From contig NZ_VCEK01000002.1 of assembly GCF_005862235.1 (NCBI RefSeq), forward strand, positions 892,534-956,533: a stretch of DNA of 64,000 nucleotides, written 5' to 3'. The translations under genes were made by a program, and so were the position numbers. Below, piece by piece: positions 9,742 to 19,215 of this stretch (positions are counted from its first letter, which is position 1; every line of letters begins with the position of its first letter). Origin of the DNA: Saccharomonospora piscinae (GTDB taxonomy: Bacteria; Actinomycetota; Actinomycetes; Mycobacteriales; Pseudonocardiaceae). The notes under the pieces are model-generated. The model ran no database searches. It had not been told where the DNA came from and worked only from the letters and a program-made list of their open reading frames with translations.

Positions 9742-10065
9742 TATTGCCCCGCATCCAGTCTGCGTGAATCCCTTGTGTCGAGCGGAACGAAATTAGCAAC
9801 ATCGATCCCATCTCGCACCCCGTCCCATTCGATGTGATGAAAACGTAAGTGAATTCCTTGTTCCAATTTCGCGATTTCCGACCCGTGTTGACGTCACTGT
9901 TGCGTCACAGCGCTGCGTGACGCGGTGGCTAGCACGCTACCTCAGTGCATCCGGACGTGTCGCGAGTGTCACCGAGGGTGCTCTACCTGCGGGTCATCGG
10001 TGCGTGACCTCGGCCCATTAGGCTTGTGAGGACCGTGTGCCGAGGGTCGAAAGGGCGGAGCCGAC
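9742..10065. other. Divergent intergenic region with CGTCA half-sites
   Basis: 324-bp gap between the minus-strand ESX-linked cassette and the plus-strand polyprenyl synthase, so it should hold both promoters. It is noticeably AT-richer (9760-9880) than its surroundings. The only ordered structure seen is at 9889-9923: the palindrome TGACGTCA followed by the inverted pair GCGTCAC and GTGACGC (8-bp spacer). No convincing -35/-10 pair, RNA or small gene was found. Confidence 0.5.
9889..9923. promoter_or_regulatory. Cluster of TGACG/CGTCA half-sites (possible operator)
   Basis: TGACGTCA at 9889-9896 is a perfect palindrome; GCGTCAC at 9902-9908 and GTGACGC at 9917-9923 form a perfect 7-bp inverted repeat around AGCGCTGC. 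Three repeats of the same pentamer in 35 bp, in a divergent intergenic region, suggest a regulator site. The regulator is unknown. Confidence 0.35.
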
Positions 10066-11088
10066 GTGTCAGTGCGTGATGGCACCATCGACGAGTTGCG
10101 CGCTGCAGTCGGGCTGCAGATCGCGGACGAGCAGTTGCTGCGGACACTCGTCGCCGGGCTCGACGACGTGGAGGACGTGCTGCGCGGCGTGGTGAGCAGC
10201 GACGTCGCCGCCATCGACGAGGCCGCGCGTCACCTGGTCGACGCGGGGGGCAAGCGGTTCCGTCCCATGTTCACGCTGCTGGCGTCCCAGTTCGGGCCTG
10301 GAGGGCGGCACGAGGCCGTGGTCACCGCGGCCGCCGCGGTCGAGCTGGTCCACCTCGCCACGCTCTACCACGACGACGTGATGGACGAGGCCACGATGCG
10401 CCGGGGCGCTCCCAGCGTCAACGCCCGGTGGGACAACAGCGTGGCGATCCTGACGGGTGACTACCTGTTCGCGCACGCCTCCCTGCTGGTGGCGGACCTG
10501 GGCACCGACGCGGCGCGCATCATCGCGGAGACGTTCGGGGAGCTGGTCACCGGGCAGATGCGCGAGACGGTCGGCCCGCAGCACGGTGACGATCCCGTGG
10601 ACCACTACCTCTCGGTCATCGGGCAGAAGACCGGATCGCTGATCGCGACGGCGGGCCGGTTCGGCGGCATGTTCTCCGGGGCCGGTGCCGAGCGCATCGA
10701 GGCGCTGCACCGCTTCGGCTCCATCGTCGGCACGGCGTTCCAGATCTCCGACGACATCATCGACATCGCCTCGCCCTCCGACACGTCCGGCAAGCCACAG
10801 GGCACCGATCTGCGGGAAGGCGTGCGCACGCTGCCCATGCACTACGCCCTGTCGGAGCGGGCGCCGGAACCCCGGCTCGTGGAGTTGCTGAGCGGCCCGC
10901 TGACGGACGATGACTCGGTGGCGGAGGCGCTGGAGTTGCTCCGTCGTTCGGGTGGCCTCGAACGCACCAGGGCGACACTGGCCGACTACGCTCGGCGCGC
11001 ACGGGAGGAGCTCGCCGGACTGCCCGCGTCGCCGGCGAGGGAAGCCTGCGAGTCGGTCGCCGACTACCTCGTCGCCCGGACCCACTAG
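10066..11088 (+). CDS. Polyprenyl (long-chain) diphosphate synthase
   Basis: Trans-isoprenyl diphosphate synthase, 340 aa, condensing isopentenyl diphosphate onto an allylic primer to make a long prenyl chain, probably the menaquinone side chain. The first Asp-rich motif DDVMD is at residues 103-107 and the second, DDIID, at 229-233; both bind Mg and diphosphate. KRFRPMF near residue 62 is the substrate-binding stretch. The residues before the first motif (VHLATLYHD) are mostly small, compatible with a long product. GTG start. Product length cannot be read from sequence; a heptaprenyl or related synthase of the GrcC/IspB type is most likely. Menaquinone would serve complex I, whose genes lie 4 kb upstream. 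Confidence 0.88.
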   Translation: MSVRDGTIDELRAAVGLQIADEQLLRTLVAGLDDVEDVLRGVVSSDVAAIDEAARHLVDAGGKRFRPMFTLLASQFGPGGRHEAVVTAAAAVELVHLATLYHDDVMDEATMRRGAPSVNARWDNSVAILTGDYLFAHASLLVADLGTDAARIIAETFGELVTGQMRETVGPQHGDDPVDHYLSVIGQKTGSLIATAGRFGGMFSGAGAERIEALHRFGSIVGTAFQISDDIIDIASPSDTSGKPQGTDLREGVRTLPMHYALSERAPEPRLVELLSGPLTDDDSVAEALELLRRSGGLERTRATLADYARRAREELAGLPASPAREACESVADYLVARTH

Positions 11089-11113
11089 CAAGCCCAGCAG
11101 GAAGGCAGCCGTC

Positions 11114-12151
11114 ATGTCGGTTTTCGGTCAGGTGTGGGTCTTCAGCGCGGTGGCGTTCGTGCTGGGTGCGTTCCTCTCCTGGCTCTTCCTCGCCCGTCCC
11201 GCGCAGCGCCGCGCCGCCGAGCTGCAACGCAGTCTGACCTCGGCGCCGTCGGCGGCCCGGTCCGGGCGGGCCGGTGGCGCAGAACGCACCCGGATCGCTC
11301 CGGCAGCCGGATCGCGGGAGGACGAGGACGACCCCGTCGCGCCGGCCACCCGGCAGGTCGAGCCCGCTTCGTCGGCGCCCGACTCCGCCACGCCGCAGGA
11401 GGTGACCGAACACCTCGCTCCCGCGCCGGGCTGGCTGGAGCAGGACAGCCTCCAGGGCCGGGGGGCTTCGGCCCGGCCGGAGGCGTCCCAGGTCGACGAC
11501 ATCGACGAGGACTTCTCCCGGCTCGACGCACTGGAGCCCGACTACCCGGAGTACGGCGACGAGGCCGACGCCGACGAGCCCACGCAGTATCGCGGCGCGT
11601 ACGGCGGGCTCGGCACCGGTTCCTCCGAGGACGATCGGGGCGGACGTCGGGGCGGCAGCCTGTTCGAACCAGCGCCCGACGCCGATCCCGGTGATTCCGC
11701 GACCTACGCGTACGGCGACGGACCCGAGAGCGAGGACACTCCCGAGCCCGGGGAGCGCACCACCCTGCTGCCCAAGCGGCAGCCGGGCAGGTCGGCGGAG
11801 AGCTTCGACGCTCCCCGGCCGGTGGAGCCGTCGATGCGGCCCGTGGCGCGCCGGGGGCAGGACTCGGGCGGCGGCCACGGTGGTTCCCTGTTCGAACCGT
11901 CCGACACCCCGCCCCCCGTCCGGTCACAGGCGGGGGAGGGCGCGTTGCCGCCCGGCCCGTTCGGCCCCGGCTCCGCCATGCCGAAACCGGGTGGCGAACG
12001 ACCGTCGGAGGACTTCACGGTGAAGGCGAGCGTCACCGCTCTGCGCTACTGCGCCGAGGGCTCGGAGCAGTACCCCCGCATGGTGGCCGAGGTGTGGTTC
12101 CGCACCCCGGCCGATGCCGAGCGGGTCGGGTTCCGCCCGCTGTCCTCCTGA
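11114..12151 (+). CDS. Membrane-anchored sunset-domain protein
   Basis: 345 aa. One N-terminal membrane span (residues ~5-27, VWVFSAVAFVLGAFLSWLFL), then ~270 residues of acidic, Pro/Gly-rich low-complexity sequence, ending in a compact domain FTVKASVTALRYC...YPRMVAEVWFRTPADAERVGF. That C-terminal pattern (short strand, tyrosine, AEVWFRT.EDAE.AGF) is what annotators call the sunset domain, found in actinobacterial channel-accessory ArfC-like proteins. No enzymatic motif. The repeated GGSLFEP near residues 184 and 257 is a small internal duplication. It starts 25 bp after the polyprenyl synthase stop and is probably co-transcribed. Function unknown. Confidence 0.7.
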   Translation: MSVFGQVWVFSAVAFVLGAFLSWLFLARPAQRRAAELQRSLTSAPSAARSGRAGGAERTRIAPAAGSREDEDDPVAPATRQVEPASSAPDSATPQEVTEHLAPAPGWLEQDSLQGRGASARPEASQVDDIDEDFSRLDALEPDYPEYGDEADADEPTQYRGAYGGLGTGSSEDDRGGRRGGSLFEPAPDADPGDSATYAYGDGPESEDTPEPGERTTLLPKRQPGRSAESFDAPRPVEPSMRPVARRGQDSGGGHGGSLFEPSDTPPPVRSQAGEGALPPGPFGPGSAMPKPGGERPSEDFTVKASVTALRYCAEGSEQYPRMVAEVWFRTPADAERVGFRPLSS

Positions 12152-12188
12152 ACTGCCCGACCCGACTGGCGCCCTCCCGGGCCCGGAC

Positions 12189-13249
<1,061 letters not shown>

Positions 13250-13253
<4 letters not shown>

Positions 13254-15202
13254 TTGACCACGACCTCCTTGTTCGCACCGGAAGTGCGGTCGGTGATGTC
13301 GGTGAACACGTGTTCCAACTCCTCCGCCTTGAAGGGAAGGCCGGCGATCTTGGTGTGGGAGTGGACGTCCACGAGGTACTTCGCGCGCAGCAGTGCCGCG
13401 AGCTGCCCCATGTTCATCTCGGGCACCACGACGGTGTCGTACGCGGCGAGCACCTCGCCGAGGTTCGCGGGGAACGGGTTCAGGTGCCGCAGGTGTGCCT
13501 GCGCGATGGGAACACCCTTGCCTCGCACGCGGCGGCAGGCCGCCCCGATCGGGCCGTACGTGGAGCCCCACCCGAGCGCGAGGACCCTGGCCTCGCCGTT
13601 GCTCGGGTCGTCGACCTCCAGGTCCGGCACGTCGATCCCGTCGATCTTGGCTTGGCGCAGCCGGACCATCGCGTCGTGGTTGTCGGGGTCGTAGGAGATG
13701 TTGCCCTTGCCGTCGGCCTTCTCCAGCCCGCCGACCCGGTGCTGGAGACCGGCTGTGCCGGGCACGGCCCACTCGCGGGCCAGGGTCTCCGGGTCGCGCA
13801 CGTAGGGCCAGAACTCGCCGGATCCGTCGGCGGCGTTGGGTTCGGACGCGAAGCTCACGCGCAGGTCGGGCAGCGTGGTGACGTCCGGGATCAGCCACGG
13901 TTCCGAGCCGTTCGCGATGGCGCCGTCGGAGAGCAGCAGCACCGGGGTGCGGTAGGTCAACGCGATGCGCGTGGCCTCCAGCGCGGCGTCGAAGCAGTCG
14001 GACGGGGAGCACGGGGCCACGATCGGCACCGGCGACTCGCTGTTGCGGCCGTACATGGCCTGCAGCAGGTCCGCCTGCTCGGTTTTGGTGGGCAGGCCCG
14101 TGGAGGGGCCACCGCGTTGCACGTCGATCACCACGAGCGGCAGCTCGATCATCACGCCGAGCCCGACGGTCTCCGACTTGAGAGCCAGCCCGGGGCCGGA
14201 GGTGGACGTGACCCCGAGCGCGCCGCCGTAGGACGCTCCGAGCGCCGCGCCGATGCCCGCGATCTCGTCCTCGGCCTGGAAGGTGAGCACACCGAAGTTC
14301 TTGTGCTTCGACAGCTCGTGCAGGATGTCCGACGCCGGGGTGATGGGGTAGGTGCCGAGCAGGACCGGCAGTTCGGAGCGCTGGCCCGCCGCCACGATGC
14401 CGTACGCGAGTGCGGTGTTGCCCGTGATCTGGCGGTAGGTGCCCTGGGGTAGTTTCGCGGGCGCGACCTCGAAGGTGGTCTTGAACGCCTCGGTGGTCTC
14501 GCCGTAGTTCCACCCCGCGCGAAACGCCAGGATGTTGGCCTCCGCGATGGGCGGTTTCGCGGCGAACTTCTCCCGCAGGAACGCCTCGGTGCCCTCGGTG
14601 GGGCGGTGGTACATCCACGACAGCAGGCCGAGGGCGAACATGTTCTTGCAGCGTTCGGCGTCCTTCTTGCCGAGGCCGGTGTCGGCGAGGGCGCCCTGGG
14701 TGAGGGTGGACATCGCCACCTCGTACACCTCGAAGGCCGAGAGCGAGTCGTCGCCGAGCGGGTCGGCCTCGTAGCCGACCTTGCTGAGGTTGCGTTTGGT
14801 GAACTCGTCGGTGTTGACGATCACCATGCCGCCCCGGGGCACGTCGCCAAGGTTGGCCTTCAGCGCGGCCGGGTTCATGGCGACGAGGACGTCGGGCCGG
14901 TCGCCCGGGGTCAGGATGTCGTAGTCGGCGAAGTGGACCTGGAAGCTGGAGACCCCGGGGATGGTGCCCTGGGGTGCCCGGATCTCGGCGGGGTAGTTCG
15001 GCAGGGTGGCGAGGTCGTTGCCGAACGCGGCGGCCTCGGAGGTGAAGCGGTCGCCGGTCAGCTGCATCCCGTCGCCGGAGTCACCGGCGAACCGGATGAC
15101 CACCCGGTCGAGCCGACTGACCTCGGTCGGCCTGGTGGCCGACAGTTCCTGTTCCCCCGTGACTTCACCGTCACCGCCGTTGCCGCCTTCGATTGTGCTC
15201 AT
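13250..15202 (-). CDS. korA: 2-oxoglutarate:ferredoxin oxidoreductase, alpha/gamma fusion subunit
   Basis: 650-aa partner of KorB. As in mycobacterial KorA, the gamma domain comes first (residues ~30-210: VIRFAGDSGDGMQLTG, NYPAEIRAPQGTIPGVSSFQ) and is fused to the alpha domain (LGTYPITPASDILHELSKH, then LTFQAEDEIAGIGAALGASYGG, and STSGPGLALKSE). The alpha domain contributes to the 2-oxo acid site. ATG at 15202, 4-bp overlap with korB. No ferredoxin gene is adjacent, so the electron acceptor is encoded elsewhere. The 133-bp upstream gap, shared with the end of the Lrp gene, should hold the korAB promoter, but no clear hexamers are seen. Confidence 0.92.
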
Positions 15203-15335
15203 GGGCCAGCAAATCCCTCTCTCCCGACTCCGGCGCGCGGCGCGCTTATACTTCGAGATTACTTGTCATTTTCGGGGCCCGTCGGGGCGTGTGATCCGAC
15301 TTACCTGTAACCGGCGGTAACAGGGTACCTCCGTC

Positions 15336-15794
15336 TCAGCCTCTGGAATCACCGGCCGGGTCCGGCGGTCGTTCCAGCAACGTCGACAACACGACGGTGG
15401 ACACGGTCCGGTCGATGATCTCCAAGCCTCGCAGGCGCTCCAGCGCGTCCTCCAGGTGGTGGATGTCGGCGGCGCGCAGATGCACGATCGCGTCGGCCGC
15501 GCCCGACACCGTGTACGCGGCCACGATCTCGGGCAACGGCTCCAGGTGTGCCCTGATGCGCGCGGGGGAGACGTTGCCGTGGCAGTGCACCTCGACGAAC
15601 GCCTCCGTGCCCCACCCGAGCGCCTCCGGGTCGACGACCGCGGTGAAGCCCCGCAACACCCCGGTCTCCAGCAGCCGGTCGACCCGCCGCTTCACGGCGG
15701 GCGCCGACAGTCCCACCACCTTGCCGATCTCGGCGTAGCTCTGCCGCGCGTGGGCGACCAGGCACGAAACGATACGTTGATCCAGCGTGTTCAC
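15336..15794 (-). CDS. Lrp/AsnC family transcriptional regulator
   Basis: 152-aa (GTG at 15794) leucine-responsive-type regulator. Residues ~2-60 form a winged HTH (LDQRIVSCLVAHARQSYAEIG, SAPAVKRRVDRLLETGVL); the rest is an AsnC/RAM effector domain with strand-helix pattern and the glycine of VSGAADAIVHL. It lies divergent from ddaH with only 74 bp between starts, so it most likely controls ddaH and itself, sensing an amino acid such as arginine or ornithine (inference). A TTG at 15800 is in frame, but the -10-like TGCTAA sits 9 bp from GTG 15794, favouring a leaderless start there. Confidence 0.87.
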   Translation of the reverse strand: MNTLDQRIVSCLVAHARQSYAEIGKVVGLSAPAVKRRVDRLLETGVLRGFTAVVDPEALGWGTEAFVEVHCHGNVSPARIRAHLEPLPEIVAAYTVSGAADAIVHLRAADIHHLEDALERLRGLEIIDRTVSTVVLSTLLERPPDPAGDSRG

Positions 15795-15803
15795 ACGCAA
15801 CGT

Positions 15804-15862
15804 TTAGCACACCAATGCGCAAGCAATGACAATTGATAGCCGGATTACGGTACGCATACATT
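15804..15862. promoter_or_regulatory. Back-to-back promoters for Lrp regulator and ddaH
   Basis: Plus strand: -35 TTGATA at 15833-15838, 18-bp spacer, -10 TACATT at 15857-15862, with +1 expected at or near the ddaH ATG (15869). Minus strand: -35 TTGTCA (15832-15827), 17-bp spacer, -10 TGCTAA (15809-15804), with +1 expected near the regulator GTG (15794). The two -35 boxes touch, so RNA polymerase could hardly occupy both promoters at once. The stretch is AT-rich for this genome. Confidence 0.6.
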
Positions 15863-15868
15863 CGAAGC

Positions 15869-16693
15869 ATGCGCGTACCCATGCCCCGCCGCTACGTGAT
15901 GTGCCCGCCGCGCCACTTCGCCGTCGACTACGCCATCAACCCGTGGATGGACCCCAACGCACCCGTGGACCCGGCCCTGGCCCTGCGGCAGTGGAGCGAG
16001 CTGCGGGACACCTACCGCAGGCTCGGCCACCTCGTCGACGAGGTGGAACCGCAGCCCGGCCTGCCCGACATGGTGTTCGCCGCCAACTCCGGCACGGTTG
16101 TGGACGGCCGGGTGCTGGGGTCGCGGTTCGCGACCCGGGAGCGGGCCGCCGAGGCCGAGCACTTCCGCCGCTGGTTCGTCGAGAACGGCTTCCGCGACGT
16201 CACGATGCCCCGCGAGGTCAACGAGGCCGAGGGCGACTTCGCCTGGACGGGCCGGGTGCTGCTCGCGGGCACCGGGTTCCGCACCGACCCGCGCGCGCAC
16301 GCCGAGGCCCAGGAGGTCCTGGGAGTCCCCGTGGTGTCTCTGAAACTGCTCGATCCGCGCTACTACCACCTCGACACGGCGCTGTTCGTCCTGTCGGAGG
16401 CCACCGACGACCGGGCGGCGCACGTCGCGTACTACCCGGAGGCGTTCTCGCCCGGATCGAGGCGGGCGCTGGAGCGGCTGTTCCCCGACGCGGTCCTCGC
16501 CGACGCGGCGGATGCGAGCTGCCTCGGGCTCAACGCGGTGTCGGACGGCCGCAACGTCGTGCTGCCGGTCGAGGCGGGGGCACTGGCGGAGAAGGTGGCC
16601 GCGCACGGCTACGAGCCGGTGTTCGTGGACATCTCCGAGCTGCGCAAGGCCGGTGGCGGACCCAAGTGCTGCACCATGGAGATCCGCAAGTAG
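15869..16693 (+). CDS. ddaH: Dimethylarginine dimethylaminohydrolase-like amidinotransferase-fold enzyme
   Basis: 274-aa guanidino-group-modifying enzyme of the DDAH/arginine deiminase superfamily. DDAH converts dimethylarginine to citrulline and dimethylamine. Seen: MCPPRHFAVDYAINPWM start, GLPDMVFAANSG, EGDFAW (substrate Asp/Glu), the catalytic His in YYHLDTAL, SCLGLNAVSDG, and the nucleophilic Cys within PKCCTMEIRK at the extreme C-terminus (Cys267/268). ATG at 15869 fits the family start and the -10 box 7 bp upstream, implying a leaderless transcript. Substrate could instead be arginine or another guanidino compound; the neighbouring Lrp regulator supports a role in arginine/ornithine metabolism. 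Confidence 0.82.
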   Translation: MRVPMPRRYVMCPPRHFAVDYAINPWMDPNAPVDPALALRQWSELRDTYRRLGHLVDEVEPQPGLPDMVFAANSGTVVDGRVLGSRFATRERAAEAEHFRRWFVENGFRDVTMPREVNEAEGDFAWTGRVLLAGTGFRTDPRAHAEAQEVLGVPVVSLKLLDPRYYHLDTALFVLSEATDDRAAHVAYYPEAFSPGSRRALERLFPDAVLADAADASCLGLNAVSDGRNVVLPVEAGALAEKVAAHGYEPVFVDISELRKAGGGPKCCTMEIRK

Positions 16694-16700
16694 GGCGCAC

Positions 16701-17555
16701 TCAACGCACCCGGCGGCGGCGGGCGAGCCTGCCCGCGGCGAGAGCGAGCGCGAACAGCGCCGCGCTCGTGAGCCCGATCGAGCCCGCCACCGACGAGTCC
16801 AGCGCCAGCGCCACCCGGTGACCCGCCAGCGAGCTGACCCACCCCGCCCCGACCGCGACCAGGAGCATGGGGGCGAGCCGGTGGGTCAGCAGGCGGGCGG
16901 TGGCGGCCGGCACGACGAAGAACGTGATCACCAGCACGGCACCGACACTGTCGAACGCGACGACCGCCGTGCCCGACACGACCACCAGCAGCATCCGGGC
17001 CGCCACCGCACCCCGCAGCCCGGACAGCTCGGCGAAGTCGGGATCGAAGGCCGCCGCCTGCAACGGCCGCCACAGCAGCACCACGAACAGCACCGTGCAG
17101 ACAGCCGCGATGCCCGTGACCAGCAACGACGTCGGAACGGGTGCGCCGCCGACCTCGACGGTGCGCAGCGGCGCGAACGTGATGTCGCCGAACAGGGCCG
17201 AGTCGAGGTCGATGTGCGCGCCCGAGGCGTAGGCGCCGATGCCGAGCACTCCCAGCGAGAACAGCGCGGGAAACACCAGCGCCAGCGCGGCGTCGGAGGC
17301 CACCACTCCGGTTCGCCGCAACCACTCGGACCCGGCCACGCACGCGACCCCGAACGCGGTGGCTCCCAGGACGGTCGCGGCCGAGGCTCGCTCGCCGGTC
17401 AGCAGGAACACCAGCACGATGCCGGGCAGCACCGCGTGGCTCACCGCGTCCGGCAGCAGGGCCTGCCGCCGCAGCAGCAGGAAGCTGCCGAGCACCGCGC
17501 ACGACGTCGACAGCAGTCCGGCCACGAGCACGATCAGCACGTCGTCCGGGGTCAC
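16701..17555 (-). CDS. mntD: Metal ABC transporter permease (ABC-3 family), second permease
   Basis: 284-aa integral membrane permease of the ABC-3 family (ZnuB/MntC/TroC/D). Eight or so transmembrane segments; SHAVLPGIVLVFLL and FGDITF are typical of the family, as is the late stretch DSVGAVLVITFFVVPAATARLLT. GTG start at 17555, 4-bp overlap with the upstream permease. The end (GRLARRRRVR) is a basic cytoplasmic tail. Two tandem permeases with one ATPase and one binding protein is the MntABCD/TroABCD layout rather than ZnuABC, favouring manganese, though zinc or iron cannot be excluded. Confidence 0.82.
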   Translation of the reverse strand: MTPDDVLIVLVAGLLSTSCAVLGSFLLLRRQALLPDAVSHAVLPGIVLVFLLTGERASAATVLGATAFGVACVAGSEWLRRTGVVASDAALALVFPALFSLGVLGIGAYASGAHIDLDSALFGDITFAPLRTVEVGGAPVPTSLLVTGIAAVCTVLFVVLLWRPLQAAAFDPDFAELSGLRGAVAARMLLVVVSGTAVVAFDSVGAVLVITFFVVPAATARLLTHRLAPMLLVAVGAGWVSSLAGHRVALALDSSVAGSIGLTSAALFALALAAGRLARRRRVR

Positions 17556-18442
17556 CGGGCGCGCTCCGCACGTCGTGCCCTGCGCAGGCGCGCCAGGACT
17601 CCGCGGCGCGGTGCGCACACCACCGAGACCAGGGCCGCCGCCGTGGCGAGCAGCACGATCACCGGGCCCGCCGGCAGCTCGGCGCGGCCGGAGAGCACCC
17701 CGCCGAGCGCGCCGCACACCGCACCCACCGCCCCGGAGAGCGGCACCAGCGTCGCGAGCCGCCTCGTCACCTGCCTGGCCGCGACCACCGGGGCCACCAG
17801 CAGCGCCACCATGAGGATCGCGCCGACGGTGCGGACCCCGAGTACCACCGCGAGCGCCAGCAGCCCGGTGCTCGTCGTGTCCACCGCCCACGTCGGCACG
17901 CCCGCCACCGCCGTGAAGCCCGGGTCGAACGCGGCACTGCGCAGGAGCCGGAACCCCGCCGCCAGCACGACCAGCGCCCCGGCACCCAGCGCCAGCGTGA
18001 GAGCGATGTCGCGTTCCGACATGCCTGCAGGCTGCCCCAGCAGGTAGCCGGTGAGCCCGGCCTGGCCGCTGTCCCCGGTTCCGCCGATGTGGGTGATCAG
18101 CACGATTCCCGACGCGAGCGACACCGACAGCACGACTCCGATGGCCGCGTCGGGCCGCAGCCTTCCCGAGCGCTCCAGCATGATCATCGCGGCGGCGGCC
18201 AGCGCCGCCGACACCGCGGCGCCGAACAGCAGGACCTCGGGCACGGCCGCACCGGTGGCGAGGAACGCGACGGCGACACCGGCGAGGGTGCCGTGGCTCA
18301 TCGCGTCGCCGAACATGCTGCGGCCCCGCAACACCGCCAGCGGCCCCAGCGCGCCTGCCACGAACCCCACGGCGGCGGTGCCGACCACGACGACGGCGTC
18401 GGGGTAGGGCAGCGGCAGCCACGCCAGCAGTTCGCCGATCAC
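17552..18442 (-). CDS. mntC: Metal ABC transporter permease (ABC-3 family), first permease
   Basis: 296-aa paralogue of the downstream permease with the same hydrophobic profile. Family stretches: LRGRSMFGDAMSHGTLAGVAV near residue 40 is the ABC-3 signature region, and VRTVGAILMVALLVAPVVAARQV near residue 205. The last ~25 residues are strongly basic (RRGVLARLRRARRAERAR). ATG at 18442 overlaps the ATPase stop, so ATPase, permease 1 and permease 2 are translationally coupled. The two permeases presumably form a heterodimer in the cytoplasmic membrane. Confidence 0.85.
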   Translation of the reverse strand: MIGELLAWLPLPYPDAVVVVGTAAVGFVAGALGPLAVLRGRSMFGDAMSHGTLAGVAVAFLATGAAVPEVLLFGAAVSAALAAAAMIMLERSGRLRPDAAIGVVLSVSLASGIVLITHIGGTGDSGQAGLTGYLLGQPAGMSERDIALTLALGAGALVVLAAGFRLLRSAAFDPGFTAVAGVPTWAVDTTSTGLLALAVVLGVRTVGAILMVALLVAPVVAARQVTRRLATLVPLSGAVGAVCGALGGVLSGRAELPAGPVIVLLATAAALVSVVCAPRRGVLARLRRARRAERAR

Positions 18443-19215
18443 GAGTCGAGCACCAGCGGAGCCATGCCGTAGGCGCGTTCCAGGTGCGCGGCCGTGAGGA
18501 CCCCGGAGACCGGGCCCGCCGCCACCACCTCACCGGCGAGCAGCACGGCGTGGTCGAACCGGCGCAGCACCGTGCGCAGGTCGTGGTGTACCGCGATCAC
18601 CGAGGCGCCCCTGGCGCACAGCCCGGTCAGCACGTCCAGCAGCGCCGACTCCGTGCGCGCGTCCACGGCCGTGAACGGCTCGTCGAGAATGACCAGCTCG
18701 GCGCGCTGAGCCAGCGCCCTGGCCAGGAACACCCGTTGCCGCTGCCCGCCGGAGAGCTCGTCGAGCGGGCGGTTCGCGAGATCCACCACGCCGACCTGGT
18801 CCATCGCCTCGGCGACCAGTTCGTCGTCGGCCTCGCGCAGGCGCCGCCACCAACCCCGGTGCGGATAGCGGCCCATCTCCACGACCTGCACGGCCGTGAT
18901 GGGGAAGTCGCTGGTCACCGCGTCCTGCTGCGGCACGTAGGCCACGCGGCGCCGCACCCCGGACAGCGGCTCGCCCAGCAGCCGCACCCGTCCCCGCACG
19001 GCCGGGATCAGCCCCAGGGCTGCCTTGACCAGTGTGGACTTCCCGGCTCCGTTGGGTCCGACCACCGCCGACAGGGTGGCCGCGGGCACGTCGACGCTCA
19101 CGTCCGCCAGGACCGTCCGGCCACCGTAGGACGCCGTGACGCCCCGCAGGCTGAGTGCGGGCGTCGTCTCGCCGAGTCCCGAATCCGCCGCCCCGCGGCG
19201 CGACGTGGCCGTCAT
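18439..19215 (-). CDS. mntB: Metal ABC transporter ATP-binding protein
   Basis: 258-aa ABC ATPase. Walker A is GPNGAGKS (near residue 55), Q-loop YVPQQDAV, signature LSGGQRQR, Walker B LVILDEPF, switch His in AVHHD. The segment EMGRYPHRGWWRRL after the Q-loop is typical of zinc/manganese importers. It drives uptake through the two ABC-3 permeases encoded downstream. The start overlaps the stop of the binding-protein gene upstream (ATGA). Substrate is inferred from the binding protein. Confidence 0.9.
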   Translation of the reverse strand: MTATSRRGAADSGLGETTPALSLRGVTASYGGRTVLADVSVDVPAATLSAVVGPNGAGKSTLVKAALGLIPAVRGRVRLLGEPLSGVRRRVAYVPQQDAVTSDFPITAVQVVEMGRYPHRGWWRRLREADDELVAEAMDQVGVVDLANRPLDELSGGQRQRVFLARALAQRAELVILDEPFTAVDARTESALLDVLTGLCARGASVIAVHHDLRTVLRRFDHAVLLAGEVVAAGPVSGVLTAAHLERAYGMAPLVLDS

